Positions 1-15,000 of a DNA stretch of 64,000 nucleotides are shown in pieces. Position 1 is the first letter of the stretch. Each line of letters begins with the position of its first letter. The notes under the pieces were generated by a model. It saw only the letters and a list, made by a program, of their open reading frames with translations. It was not told the origin of the DNA and did not search any database. The position numbers were made by a program, and so were the translations under genes. Origin of the DNA: Lumbricus terrestris (Eukaryota > Annelida > Clitellata > Crassiclitellata > Lumbricidae); NCBI GenBank assembly GCA_949752735.1, contig OX457038.1, positions 60,750,020-60,814,019 of the forward strand, read 5' to 3'.

Positions 1-85
1 CCTGTGTAACAGGAACAGTTGAAATGACCCACAGCATTTTCACATAATTGATCACAAACGCCCCAGTCGTTGCACTCGTTGTAAT
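1..85 (-). CDS. LRP1: LRP1-like exon 4: second EGF-like module (partial)
   Basis: The acceptor ttgtctgttcag|AT at 86-88 opens an exon that runs out of the window. It reads [18 protein letters not shown] and then [11 protein letters not shown]. The D-x-N-E-C opening is the calcium-binding EGF signature, and CDQLC..G.F.CSC..G is the second EGF of LRP1-type N-termini. The last cysteine pair is cut off by the window edge. Confidence 0.85.
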   Translation of the reverse strand, partial: MTTSATTGAFVINYVKMLWVISTVPVTQ

Positions 86-3000
86 CTGAACAGACAACAA
101 CAACAGAGATGACAACGCCGGTTAAGCAACAATCAAGACTATGAATGCTCCTAGTACTAAGAACTCACCATCTATCAATTAGGGCAACACAGTTTGTCAA
201 AGTAGAGGAAGAGTAGTGCCTTAAACCACAACTTTAATTACTATCCTATTATTAAGTAATTAAATAAAAACATCAATGCCAATAAGAGATTCTTAGAGAA
301 AAAATTTTAAAAGGGGAAAAGAATAAGAAACAGAGGAATAAGTAGAAGAAGAGCAGATCGTCAAGCAAAGTCAAGAGGAAGTCAATGTTTATGAATGCCA
401 GTGGATTCATTTTTATGTAGGGCACAGGTGGCAAATTCTCCTCTTTGCCACTTGATCTTCTACCAGACAGTAGGCCTACTGAAGTGATGCGCTCGCTTTT
501 ACAGTTGAGCTTTCTAAAAGGCGCTCAAGGACCAGATTTATGTGGAAGTATATGATCTCAATGGCTGGATTTTGAATTCCCAACATCTGGGTTAAGAGTT
601 CAGCACGATAATAACTAGGCTGACTGAAACACGTAATAAAAATAAAAGTAAGAGCACTTCTTAATCCCAACCAATGATGGCTTCGTTAGAACACCATGAT
701 CTCAGCCCTGCCCCCAAACTGAATCCTTGACCCTATTGTCTGCATTAAAAAAACCCATGTAACTTCTAAAACAATATGCTAGCCAAATCTCTCATTAACA
801 CTTAAAACACTAGACAATGTCTCCGCCTGATGCTCACTATTTTGGAAAATCAATGCCACCAGTACTCACCATGTATCACAACAGATGCCACTAGTTTGCC
901 ACACACAGGCACAACAGATTCTTAAAATAATAAACTCAGTGTGAATGTAAAAGCTGGATTCAAAATATGTTAGCAATGAGAGAAACATGTGTCTCACAAC
1001 AGTAGTTTGACCCACAGGCAAAACAAAGTCAGTGAAAAAATATTACTGCACATGTTGCAACCACAAACTTCAGAAACTAACATCTGCTAGCAAAAGATAT
1101 CTAATGACAGAAAGATTGCTACTTAATTATTCCCACTTTGAAACTGCAATTTTATTGCATGTAATGTAATGTGCAAGCCGGTATACTGTACTACTATGCA
1201 GTGCAGTAAAAAGTTATAAGAACTGTAAATTCAGTGAACTGAAACTAGATGAAAGCTAAGCAAAGTAAACAGGGTGCAATGAAATGCAAGGACCTCTACA
1301 CAAAGCCCAGTCCATCACCCTATAAATTGCCTAAACTTAAAACTTTGTCAATATTCTTACAAGATTTAAAACCATCAACAGTCCCTAAAGAACAGGCATG
1401 TCCTTTAGCCACAGGAAAACTGCCACTGCTGACAAGGTTCTATCGAAATCAGGTTCAGAAGGGGCAATTGGGAGCAGATGGGAGTGGGCAGAACAGAGGC
1501 AGTGAAGGCAAATGAAGAGTAAACCAATGAAGGGTCTACATTGACATCAAACAATTAACACGCATTTTCAATCAAACAAATACGTATAAGGCCCATCAAA
1601 TTGATATACATGTATATCCTGTACTCAAACTCGGCATTGGCAGCATCTGTGGTCACGTGATCCTTATTATCAGCTGATTAAAGACCAAGTTCTCACCACA
1701 ACTTCAGTCACTATACGGGCCAGAAGGTATCAATACTGCAGACTGAATTCTGTCCTCTCTAACTGGACCAGCAATCCATTTGCGTTGGAAGTAACAAGAC
1801 TAGTGCCGGTCTACTTAATCTAGACCCCAAAGAAAAACGACAGACTATGATACACGGTAATGTTTTCCATCGGACTCTATGTGGAGCTTTTCGGTATGTA
1901 TATATGAAGAGTGAAGACATTCAACTGATTTAGCATCTTTAGGCAACCTACAACTTTAGTGCTGTGTTTGCACGGAGCATGAAGCAAAACAGACAAATCA
2001 TAACAAAAGGTTTCATGGTTGATAAACTACAGAGCTGTCAAAGAACTCAGTATATTATAATTTAAATCACACCTGTTTGGAACTGTAGCCGATAGCAACA
2101 TCTTAGTTCCTCTGAGAAGCTAGGCAATGCATGTATGCATGTATGGATGCATGTATAATTTTTTCTATATACATATAAATGCATGCATTTATGTGTTCAT
2201 GAGTGCATGTGTACAGTATGTACTTGCGCAGCTGTAAGAGTTATAAAAAATATGGTAATGGACAGGGTTTTTCGCCACATACGGACCTTGAGCAAGTCCT
2301 TCATCGCAATTACTCATGTGCCACAGCATTGAACTTCAATTTAGTGTCCGCGCTGTAATCGAGAGCACCTCTGAGTAGGATATGGGTATGTAGATAATTA
2401 CTTAAAACCTAGAACAAATCTTCCAGAAAGTTGTTTTTCTAGAATTTGTGTTATGTAACAAAACTGTGATCAGATGTTTTTGGGATTCAGTATGGATCTG
2501 ATGAAGGAAATCAACTGCAATAAATAAAGTAAAAAGTTGCCCACAAACAGCAGCAAACGAAACCAAAACCTGATCCCTACATACCAGCTACTTAAGTATC
2601 CTATGGTATGGAACTTTGAGTTGACCTGTGGAGTAAAGAGACAATTGTGGTGTTCATAAATCACAGCTTCAACATGAATCAAAAGTAGCTTATGCCGCGG
2701 GTGCACCATGGTCTAGAGTTTTTGCTATGGTTTCATACATGTGGACTGATTCCACTTTCATATACTATTGAAAGAGCTGACAGATCAACAGGGTGCAATC
2801 AAGAAAAACTTTTTGATGGCATTTGATAAAGAGAAAAAATTCAGTGCAATGAACTTCAGCAACAGACATTTTTTATTAAAAAAATTCATATCAACAGAGA
2901 CGTCATACTAAAAGAATCAACACTGCATTGGAAAAAATGAACATTCAAAATATCTTTGAGAAATTTATTAAATTTATGAAAATTTAGTGTAAAATTGATT

Positions 3001-6000
3001 TACAAAGATTAGAAATCCTCCTCCTAAAAACACAGGCATGAAATAATAAAATTAAGCAGCAATCAATTATTGGCGAGTGTGTTTATTAAAACGTTAATGG
3101 ATACCAATTTTTTAAGCATAAATTTTAATTGTTAATGAATACCAATTTTTTAAGCATAAATTTCAATTGTCTAGATTACTCAACACCGCAATTGAGCCAA
3201 GTGAGCAGCACTATTGTGGGGCGCGGTGGTGTAGTGGTGGCGTCGTCGCCTTGAAGCCGGAAGGTTCGGGGTTCAAATCCACCTCGCCGCGTAAGGACCT
3301 TGGGCAAGTCCTTCACTCACAATTGCTCAGCGCTTCGGCGTGAAACTCCGTTGCAGTGTCCGCTCTGCATTTGAGAGCGCCTCTGAGTAGAGAGAGCTTG
3401 AAGGGGCGCTATAACAAGTGCACATACAAACAAAAACAAAAAACTATTCACTGTTGTTGCTCCTGCAACCAATCAATGATAAGCTTTCTCTGGACATACA
3501 ACAAAGACACTGTTATACAAGGTGAATGCAGTATGGATTTAAGACAAATGACACACAATTTTGGTTGAACATCTTTAAAGGAATTGTCACATCTCCTAGC
3601 ATATAAAACTGAAGAAAGATAAACAACATTTTTGCCAAAAAATAACTCTGAGCTGCTTATAACATTTTTTTAAATTGGAGAAATGACACAATAATTCTCA
3701 AATTCTTAGGTGATGATGTATCATAAAGCACAGGATTCAGTCGTAGGAAAGCTCAAAAGAGTCAAATGCGTCAAATAACTTGCATTATGTCATCCTGATT
3801 GCATCAAGAGGCAAACATGACTTAGGCAAGATCTAGACCTGACATATTTCAAGTCTCGTGTCACATGACCCATAAACATAAACAATCTCATAAAACTTGA
3901 AATTCCCACAATGCAGCCAAAGCGAAATGAAGCGGGACTGGTGATCCTGAACTACAAAGCCTGATAGAATGTGCAGATGAGATCTAAAACTGTACCAGGT
4001 CACAGCTTATCTAATATCTAATCATCACACAGTAAAAAAAGTAAAACTAACACATATTAGACCACCAAGTCTCCTAAACAAAAGTATACTGTAACACATC
4101 CACTACGTAGAATTAATGTGGACATATCTCACATTTTATTTGGGCTGTAGAAACTAGACAGTCGCAAAGTCATCAAAAAACTAATCACATAGCTGCCCGC
4201 ATATATAAATCTGAAGGTGTCACTAGAGTCATAAATCTATCCCTGATACACCATCATTTCTAGAAATTACTTTAAAGAGTAATGAGCCAGCAGGAGTTGG
4301 TCCAGTATACCAGCACACCAAGATAGCTTTTGCCAGCCCATTGCTGCTCCAGTCTTTGCTCATGTATAACGGCAGTTGAGCTCAGGCTCGAGTCAACATA
4401 GACAAACTATTATCACCTGGCTAGTCTAGTGACCACTGTTACAAGCTGGGACACAGTTGACAATTATATCTCAGTGATACTAGTGAGGGTAGGTCTGGTC
4501 CCTTCAGGGTGATGGGGGGGATGGTCACTAATCAGTCAAATATTATAAAATCACTAATATTATTGAAATCCAATTTATCAGCCCAATTATGCAAATTTTC
4601 CTCATCATGCCATCTGTCCAAAGGATTGTGTGGTCATGCAAACAGGTGGTAGAAGGCGGTTAATGAACCCCTCAAACGCTCTGTTTAAGTAAGCAGTCTT
4701 TTGTTGTCATGTCATTCCGCCATCGTCGCTCTGCGACGGTTGGCTGCACGAATGGATGAGCATTTTCCACAGTTGTCTATCTCCTGCCATGTTCATTAAC
4801 CTCCTCCCCGAAAGTCCAGTCCATTTCAAGATGTTGTCTATCCATGCCATTCTTGGTCTTCCTCTTCCCCTTTCTCCCTCCATCAGTCCCGTCATCAGGT
4901 TGTTTTCTATGCTTTCCTTTTTCTGTCTCATCACGTGTCCGAAGTATCGCAACTTTCTTGTTTTTTGTTGCATCTTCATTATTATTTTATTAGGCAAATA
5001 TAACGTCTATTATGTGCCTCAAATAATTAATAATGTGCAGTAATAATGATTAAAGTAAGGCAACTGAGCCTCTGAGATAAACTATATATATATGGCACTA
5101 TAAAATGTTGCCCTAAAAGTTGCAAATTTTACAGTTTATATTGTGCAACTTCAGGTCAACTCCAAGTACACGGCATTAAGTGCTGAAACATCATCCATCA
5201 CCCAACCACGACTCTTTCAGCTTTGACCTTTCCAGCTTTGGGTCAAGTGATGTCAGGCGATGTAATCTGTAGCTGCTGTGCAATATGAGTTCTACTCCAG
5301 TCTTCAGTAAATGCAGCCTCTGAACCATGACCCTTGCTTAACCTGACATACAATCCCTCTGACCTAGTTTGCATGAATTCATGCCCTGTGAAAGTGCTTA
5401 GCTCACTCCTCAGAATTGATCTGCTTGGTTATATTCAGTCTTTGGACAAACACACGGGTAGATTAAACAAAAATGACATTTATCCTTTTGAATCATTTTT
5501 GTCTAGTGTTTTCCGGTGTCTTATTTGCAATGTTATTTCCTCAATTCAATGCTGTCTTATCTTACAAGATACTCATCTTATTAATTTAACTAAATTACAT
5601 TGCATAGCATCTTGACCTTTCCATAATTATACCCTCCTATTTCTTATCTAAAGAGCTGTCTCATCTTGATACACAGGAGACGCACAAGAGCCCTTTCAGA
5701 CAGAGCTGCAAACAACTAAGATCATAAAGGAACAAAAACCAGAACACAGTATAGAGACGCAGACAAGTACACACACCCATGCATATGAACAGACCTCTGC
5801 AGAAGCACATGAACAGTAACAAGGACAAAAGATCGAAATGCCAAGAGATAAGGAAAAATAGGGGAAAACAGGACCGGTCTAATATGCTTCCATTTAAGAT
5901 CATCTCAAAGACTTAATAAAAACCTGGCATTGATGAGACAGCAAGCCACCCTCCTCACCTTCCCTCTCCCTACTCCTACCCAATCACTTCACTGGAAGTA

Positions 6001-9000
6001 TACATATCTTCATAATCAGCCAAAGTGGATGGAAGTCTTGAGTTACAGCGCGATGATGAGAGCACTCGAAGCACTCATCTCTATGACTGCAGGACAAGTT
6101 ATCTTGTGTCCTCTGAAACCGAAGTCCGCGCTACCTTCTACCGGAGGAGCACTCAGTGCACAGACCTACACTGCTTAAGTAGCTAGGAGACCTGCAAAGA
6201 CGGGCCTAACGATAATTATTCGACCCTGATTCAGTCGAAGACATTGCAGATAAAGGGTTAATGTTCTATAAAGTAACAGCGACTGGTGCAAAGAAATGAT
6301 CTCAATTCCAGTCTGTCATTTGTCAAACTTAGAGCTGTTCTCCGGTTTGGCCCAAGGATTGTAATGCTTTTTATTATGCAACATTGTCTATCCACAATGT
6401 AATGTATATGGCAACACTCACAGCAGTGACCATCCAGTAGTGCTTCTAGTGTGAGTATCCGGAGAGAAGAAATAGGTTTTGAGGAGAGACCAGAGATGTA
6501 GGAACAGATCTAGAAAGAATGGAAACATGTGAAAAAGAGTGTAGGGTATTCCAGGGGGCAGGTCCAATGGTGGCAAATGACCAAGTTTGGGCCAAAGTGG
6601 TCCTTGATCGCAGGACAAAGACATCATTCCAGCTTGAAGAATTCTGAGAATTCGGGGAGAATGAAGACAGTGAATGAGATCTCTCAGATGTAGAAAAGCA
6701 AAGCACAGTATGGACAAGAGGATCAAAACAAGGACTTTGAACTGAATATGGGCTGCAAGAGGAAGCCAGTGTAGTTCATTAACCATGTACAAGGAGATGT
6801 GGGAGAATTCAGAAAGATGAGCAATGAGCAGTCAATCTAGCAGCAGCTCTAAGGACAGACTGGTCAGGAAGCAGGCAGATCTTGGAAAGGCCTATACGAA
6901 GAGATTTACAATCAATCCTCAACTCTAGAACACACAAAAACTCGAGTAATAGACTTCGTAGTGGATCAGAGACAGATCTGCAAATGGCCTTGATGTGCTG
7001 GAGTTGGAAATAGTCGATAGTCATGGTTTTCATTTGCTTCCCTTTCCTTTGCATCTTCCCAATTGTGCATTTGTCTGGAATTTGCTGAGCTGGCAATGCC
7101 TGGCATACATGTACATTCTATCTACATGACCAAAGTGTAGAAGTCAGAGGAGTATTAGCTAAAATCTCTATGCAGCAGAGTCGTCTCCGAAGTCAAAGAT
7201 TGTCAAATTTCACCATTTCCATTTGATCAGCTTATCCTATGCTATCTGATGATGCCACCCGCCCATAACCAGGATACCCAAATCTGATACATAAGAAGCC
7301 GTAAGAATGAATTCAATGCTTTGATGGTATATCAGTGGTCAAATTTTTAGATACTCAGAACATTTCTTAGATTGGTCCCATGTGTCAGAGGGAAGTCTGA
7401 TGACCCTCGGAGGTGCCACACGGTCCCCGGTACTCACCCACAAATTGAAGGAAAGTGTTTTAGACTGACAGAAAACAACAAACAACACTTCAGTAGCGCC
7501 CCTCCCATATATGTGGATCACAACAACTCACAAGATATTCCTTCTGCCCAGCTCCCATGACTGTCTCTTCTTCCCTCTCTTTCTATCCCTTTCTCTTCCT
7601 GTCCACACTGCTGGCAATCTGTCCTAATTTCTGTTTCTATCCTTATTCTGTGTCTCTGTCTCTCCCAATATCCAACAGTCTGTTAACTTATATCCCTGTG
7701 TGTGTCTCTCTGTCTCTCTACCTCTCTCTCCGTCTTGAATGTCCTTTCGATCTTTACCTCTGCACCTGTCGCTGAACATGGCTGTCTCCGCTTCTCTCTC
7801 CTCTGCTTCTGCTTCTATCACTTAGGTTTCTCTCTCACAGGTCCTATCACATCTGAGATCTGATTTCAAACGGCCGCCATGGCTGCCAAACAACGCCTGC
7901 CACAAGGGACAGCAAGGCCACAAACAACCAACCAACCAACCAACCAACCTAGTTCCTATGCCTAACATGGATAAACGTCATACACTAGTGTCGCCTGAAA
8001 TCATTCACAGACCTCACCTTCTGCTTCAACGGCACAATCACTGTAGCTAACTGTGAATAAGTATGCATAACATTGCATAATCGAATCGTTATATATGGCA
8101 TATATATCCACTATTAAAACAATTGCATATCTTTCGTCTGGTGCACATATTTCTTAATAGTCATCAACTGTAAAATGAGTACAACATTCTATCAGCAAGA
8201 GATTGGCAACAGTCATGCCATATTGGTTGTAGTGTATTGTCTTAATAACAATTATTGTCAATATATGCGTACAACATTCTAACGATAAACGGCAACAGAC
8301 GTGCAATCTTGGTCATAATAGTGCATTGATTGGCATTTTGGTGGAAATAACTTTTGCAGTAAGTGGCCCAGTTTCATCGGGACTCAGAGAAAAGACAGGT
8401 GCACGTGGTCTGGAAAAGAAAGTTGCTAAAATGCTGGGCAGTCGTTAGGAAGGTAACGTGGTAGGGGTCTGATCAGCTTCTTTATAAAAGACTGGAGAAG
8501 CTCCTATCCTGCTGACCGGCAAACCTCCACGATACTGGTCCACTGGGGCAGCATACAGCACACAAGCCATTGTTGATGCACGTACTACATCATAAAGTTG
8601 CATATCCTTGAGACAATGTGCAACGACAATATGCAGGGCATGCATTTGATTGCTTTATATCCGGGTTATAATTATGCAGTTCAAAGCTTAAAACTTTTGT
8701 TAACGCTACAGGACATTAAGGCTTGAAATCCTAGTCAATCCCGGGGTGACATCCAGAACAACGTCAAGCACCACATGCCCCTCGGCCGTCTGATCACCAT
8801 CTCAAAGGTGTCTTTCTTAATTAGCCTAAGATTGCATGTTTCCACCCACTGAGACACATGGTTTGACACTGTGGCACTGTTGGTGAGGGTACCAGCAGAT
8901 CAATCAATCAATCAATCAATCAGAGTTTATGTAGCGCCCCTTCAAAGGTACCTGCTCAGAGGCTGAGTTCAAGCGAAAAAAACAGTCTTCAACAGTTTGT

Positions 9001-12000
9001 GAAATTGAGAACAGTTTGGGAGGTGTCGCATAGTCAAGGGAAGCCCATTCCAGGTTGTTGACCAACCATAGTGAACGAATGGCTCTGCATTGTCGCAGAG
9101 CTAGTGAAAGGAACCAATAGGTCACCATGGACAACAGAACGCAACAAGAAGCAGATAAGGATCGACTGCAAATTTGAAAAGCCTATGTTCAGGGTGGCCC
9201 GTGTTAAGTTTGCAGTTGTTGTACTGACGTTGACTGTGCCTAGACCCAGCCTATACTATCAAATGCAAGACTCCTCAGATTAAGATTTACTAACCTTGCA
9301 GGCATTGCAAATGCAATAAATAAATATAAGTAAGTAGATAAATAAAGAATAAGTCCTAGAGCAATGAGTCCCAGAGTCTCGGACGTGATCCAGGGCATCG
9401 CAGGATCTGCCATTCATTCCAAGCTCATGCTGTGGCTGCAGTCAGACATTAACATATTGTCCTTTACAAAATTACAATAATTTGTTGAGACTATCTTACT
9501 GCAGGCTACAACAAATGTCAGGCTAAAATTAGTCTTTTGCTTATATCTATCAGTGTATGCCTGCCAGCAGAGATCACTTTTAAAACCTATATAATATATA
9601 CCGGTAATGAGTAACAAACAAGTCATCAAGTCTGAGGTCAGACTGATCGTGTCAAATTTTTTCACGTACAGAACAGAATTGATTAAATTGGAGAATGCCT
9701 GCAGTGCAGCACTTAATAAGCAAGAGATAAAAAATTAATGAATTTTTCAATTGATTAAACTTTGAAATCGTATGTTTGCTATCAATGTAAGCAGGGCTTG
9801 CAGTGTGATTGGATAATCATGGACACCATCCATGCACTTATTTTCAAATCTGTAGGCTGTCCTGCCACTTATTAGGCCAGCACAGCACTTCTTTTTATAC
9901 TTTAAGCCATAGATGTAAAAAAAAAATGGAAATGGAATAAAAAAAACAGGAAAAAATCGTTTTATTAAAGAAAAAATTTAAAGAAAAAAAACGACAAAAA
10001 AACGGAAACAGAAAATTATTACACTTTGTAACATACTCATCTGCATTTTAAACTTAAAAACCTCGTTAATGCAATTTTATCTTAATCGGCAAATAGCTCA
10101 ACTTTATTTGTAAGCCAAACTTAATTATAAGTGACATTAATCTACAACAGTTATTTTTCTGATTACTTTAGTTTAATAAGAAATTGAGAAAAATTAAAGG
10201 TATTGAAATCTTTTCAAATTTAAATTGTACGCCTAAACATAAGTTCGCATAAGATCATGCTGATCAACATATTGCAATTAAAATCTAATCAATTCTAAGT
10301 AAAGACTATAGAAGTGTACTAAATTTTACTTAAAATTTGTTACGGTAGCCTACTTATAGCCTGGACCTAAGAAGTTTATAATAAAATAACTCTTATAAAT
10401 TTCACTTCTTGTAGGGATCTACCAAGTACTACATGTAGGCTATTTATAAAATGATGATGTCAAACAATTAAATAATGACATCAGTTAGGTCAGCTGAATT
10501 CTTGAGAATACAGTAAAAATGTAAGGAATATCAGACAAAATTAAAATGAAGGAAAATAATAACAGACAATTATTAAATAAATGAAGTTACATAAAAAAAT
10601 AAAAACGGAATAAAACGACAGGGGAAAAAACGAAAAAACAACGTCTTTGGGGAAATAAAAAACGAAAAAACCCCGGTATTTACAACTATGAATGCAAGAT
10701 ACGGGTAGCCACTCTTCCTTAATCAAATAATTCCTTTCAAATAACTTTTTCCAGCAACAGAAACTAGTCTTATTTAATTTAATAACTTCTACAGTGCCAA
10801 GCCAATAACACAGCAGCCAGTATCAGCTGGCAATCTGTATACAAAATGAAACGACACTATTGTAGGAAATGTCTGTCAACGGCTTTGGCTAGAGTGCTTA
10901 TAAGACATTACCTATCTTGTTTCAAAGTCTTGTACAAGCTGCAGTGGTGCTATCATAATAGAGAAGTCAAGTATTAATTGGCAACCATTTCAAAATGAAA
11001 CTATAAACCTAAAGAAATGTCTGCTTGACCCAGATACAAGTGTGGCAAGAGTGTTCACAGGTCTACTATAATTACGTCTTGCATCAAAGTACATGGAATG
11101 ACCTCCCTTTCAAAGCTGCATTTTATTACATCTGACCAATCAAACTTTGTTTCATAAATCTCTCAAGTCTTTTTCTTTTGACTTGGCTGGGCTGAAAGCG
11201 CTCCTCAGAAGATTTCTTGAAGGGGTGCTATAGGATATAAGTCCAGAGAATGAATGAATGAATGAATGAGTGAATGAATGAATGAATTAATGAATTAATG
11301 AATAGGGCCTACACTGCCAAACAATTGTGGCGAATTATCACTAAAGCCATCATAACCTCTGCATACCAGTTTTCCTGACCTGCTCAATTTGCCTCAACTT
11401 TCATCAATTGGACTTTCTCCGATTACAGTATGTATATGGTGCAATCATTGATTGTACATAATCTTGTGTTTAATGATAAACGCACTACAGAAGCTGCTAG
11501 ATGAGGTTAATCTGTGACATGATAGCTGACTGTGCGCAAGACTACCAACTGGTTGTAGCATTCCCCTCTAAACATGAAACATGCAGATTTGAGCTGGTGT
11601 CACGTGATATTCTATTCCCCTTAAAGCAGGGGTTCTCAAACTGTGGTACGCGTACCCCCAGGGGTACGCCAGGCGCCGGTAAGGGGTACGCGAAAATTCC
11701 AGAAATATAAATTTTCTTTGAGTTTATTGACTTTGTGTCCATCTTTCTTTGATTAGCAGTGATTGTTCCGTTGCAACATATAACAGCATCGTCATTTCTT
11801 TATTTCACATCGTATAAATAGACTCACATACAATGCAGTGCATGCAGCATATTTATGTTTAGGTCTATTACTATAATTTTGAAACAAATAGGCCTAATGT
11901 ATAAATGGTTGAAAGTAATAAAGCCAGAATATCTCAGACTATATAATTAAAGAGCTAAAATAGCAGAGAGTTGAATTGGCCAAATGATTAATTTCTGGTC

Positions 12001-15000
12001 GAGCTTTAAATTTTGTGATTCCTTTCAGCACGTCATATCTGGGTGACACTGTTAACTATTCTTGCTATCAAAAACAAAAATGGGGTAAATTTGTGTTTGA
12101 AATTGACAAATATTAAACCAGATATTGTAAATCTGTGCTAGTCTGAACAAGCCTGTGCACAGCATTATGGGTTAGCTCTTTCCTCTTTTTGCAGGGGTTA
12201 TATAGCAATTTTTCATTTTAAAATTGCTGATAAGATTCAGGGGCGGATCCAGGGGGCATGGCCCCCATTTAGAAATTTCTTTATTTTTGACCAGCTATTT
12301 TGCTCGGAAAGTAGACGTGGCCCCCCATGAGTAGTTCCGTAGGACTTTGGCCCCTCCTTCGAAAATTTTCGTATCCGCCCTTGATAAGATTATATGATTC
12401 AAAACTAGATTTTGCTCCCAATATAGGGGTTTAGGCCCAGTGTGAGAATTGTGGAAAAATAACTGGGGGGTTGGACCATTATCCACTTGGAATTGGGGTG
12501 TGAAACACAGACTTTACTATGGGGCTCCAAGAAACTGGGGGGGTTGAAACCCCCCAACCCCCGGAAATTCTCACCCTGATTAGGCCTAGACTCTAATAAA
12601 CGATGTCACCAATGATTAAATGGACTTTTAGTTGTCATTGCCAGAACTAGGACATCACAATGGCATTTTTCTGATCTGACTTTGCTGGGGGTACGCCATC
12701 ATTCGATATTTTTGCTTGGGGGTACAATCAAAATAAAGTTTGAGAACCCCTGCCTTAAAGCTATCCGGGAGGATGAATTAATCCCCTGGATGGGATATAC
12801 CGATCTAGACTATCCGGGGGATAGACCATTCTATTCCTTTACTTAAAAATGAGTAAAATTGAAATATTTATGTTGTAGTCGAAATTTAATGTGACTAATT
12901 GTTTTAAGTGTCCTAAGCAATGTTCAGAGCAAGGCAACTCAAATTTGCTTAGTAGCTCTAAGTCTAAGTGTTCTTAAGCATTCTAAATGTTCTAAGTGCT
13001 CTAAAACCAAAGCAAGCAAAATTATCTAGTAGGAATAAACATACCTGTTAGTGTCATTGTTCAAAACAAAGCAGATGGAAGTGAATTTGAAAAAAAATAC
13101 AAGCGGAAGTGCCTTTTTTCAACTTCACTTCATCTGTGGGGATACGATTAATACAGGGATACTCTTTTGTGACACCGGCCGAGGTTGTCACTGCCTATGG
13201 CCATAAACAGCAAGTCCTCCTTGCACAATAACTCAGCATATGCATTTGATCTTTCTCATTAAATAAGAGAGCTTAAAATAATCAGAAGTGAGCAATAACT
13301 TAGATGAAGTTAGTAGGTTAAGTTTGGATTGAGCAGGATTATGAAAAAGTGGATGCCTCACCTTTGCAAGTACGATTGTTGGCAGGGTCAATCTCATAAC
13401 CCTCTTGACAGAAGCATATTCCTCCAGTGGGTGTGGAGTGGCAACTGTGACTGCAGGACAAGGCACCACACATGGAACTACCTGGATGAATAATAAACAG
13501 AACGTCTAAAAAGTTTTGCAATCCAACTACTGCACTTGAAATACTCTGACATGTAGAAGACGAATGTAGCACCTGTTTGTACATGAGTACATAATGTTTA
13601 AGTCCTTTTGAAGTTGTCAAACGAGGATGCTTTATCATATTTAAATGTAATACCATATAAACCAAAGTGCAGCATAAATTGTTGGTCATTAAAAGAACTT
13701 CTTTTTTAAATTTTAAATTTATATTGGATTTGGACTTCGGATTTTATGCTATTCTAAAACATTTTGACATTGATTGGATATAGAAATGATGTACATTTGT
13801 TTATTATACCTTGTATGTACACCAAAATGTGGATAGCAATTGGTATATTAAAGAATATTCTTATCTTATCTTATCTTAATTGATTCACATCGAACTGTCA
13901 ACTTTCCAGATGTTGATCAGAGTATTGTCTCAAGACAAGGCACAGTCTTTAATTTTCATACAAGCAAGCAGTTTGATGAAAATGTACTGTAGTCTTCAGC
14001 ATCAAATTATTTAAATGTGCAAATCATAATTGAGAACATTTGCAATTTTGCATGTATGTATGCGTGTGTGCGTGTATGTGTGTGCGTGTATGTATGTGTA
14101 TGTGTGTGTGCGTGTATGCACGCATGCATGTATGCATGTATGTATGTATATACGTACGTACGCATACATGAACGTAAATACGAATGAATGAATGAATGAA
14201 TGATTGAATGTTCTGCATGCATGTATGAATGAGTATTGTCTCAAATAAGTGCCTGGACGCCATCCATGACCGTCCATGATTGGATGCATGAGTGTAGGTA
14301 AGTACATATATCCAAATTAAAAGTTAGACCAGTTTAATTAGTCAAAATACGAACAGCACTATAATTTACACAAAAATCTAGGAAAGCCACAGCACTTGGT
14401 TAGTCAACATACCACAAGAATTTCCTTCATCCGTTCCATTTGGACAATCGCTGGATCCATCACAGACCTTCGTCAGCGGAATGCACTGGTTCGTTGACGG
14501 ACACAACCATTCCTGTGTCTTACATCGACCATTTGTTCCAGCTTAGAGCACCAACAAGATGAACTTAGTTAGCAGCATAACTATACTGTCCCAGTTCCAT
14601 GGGTCCAATTGCAGGGTTTGGGTCCTAACCCCTAAAGTGTCTAAAGTGTGGCAGGACGGTCATGGATGGCGTCCAGGCACTTATTTTCAAATCTCTATGC
14701 CTGCCGTCCTGCCACTTATTTGGCCAGCACACCTGAAAAGGTGAGGGGCGTCCAGAAATTTTTTTACACATTAAGCACTGGGTCCTACTACATACAAAAG
14801 TGTCCAGCCAGATGCAGAAAATAAAATTTCAATTATATGCACAAAATTAATGTTCAACAAGATGCAAAATTCTAGGATAGGGTACCTGAGATCGTACTAA
14901 AACTTTCTGATGCGCCCACCACGGCTCGATTACGTAGGCATAATTTTGGGGATTAGGAGGAGAACCACACCCCCACTTTGAACTGGTAGGTGCCATATAC

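Larger units (their letters stand above)
11627..12752. mobile_element. hAT-type DNA element, 1126 bp, 8-bp target duplication
   Basis: The terminal inverted repeats CAGGGGTTCTCAAACT (left) and AGTTTGAGAACCCCTG (right) are exact. They are followed inward by a subterminal GGGGTACGC motif. The identical 8-bp direct repeats CCTTAAAG at 11619-11626 and 12753-12760 are the hAT target duplication. No transposase is present, so it is non-autonomous. Two smaller elements are inserted inside it (12238-12383 and 12438-12578). Confidence 0.92.
86..13361 (-). other. Third intron of the LRP1-like gene (13.3 kb)
   Basis: This AT-rich non-coding intron contains a SINE fragment (2271-2384), a near-complete SINE (3217-3446), two broken LINE ends (4.7 and 6.4-7.1 kb), SINE/LINE tail fragments (8.93 and 11.2 kb), pyrimidine-rich DNA at 7.55-7.86 kb, an A-rich patch at 9.9-10.7 kb and a three-element hAT nest at 11.6-12.75 kb. 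Short open frames in the rest (for example 1249-1515 and 2470-2709) show no recognisable motif. I see no convincing extra receptor exon. Confidence 0.7.

Noticed and set aside
3217..3300. tRNA gene from good box A and box B
   Set aside because: The head is fused to a conserved non-tRNA body and tail found at several loci, and the cloverleaf is not intact. It is a SINE.
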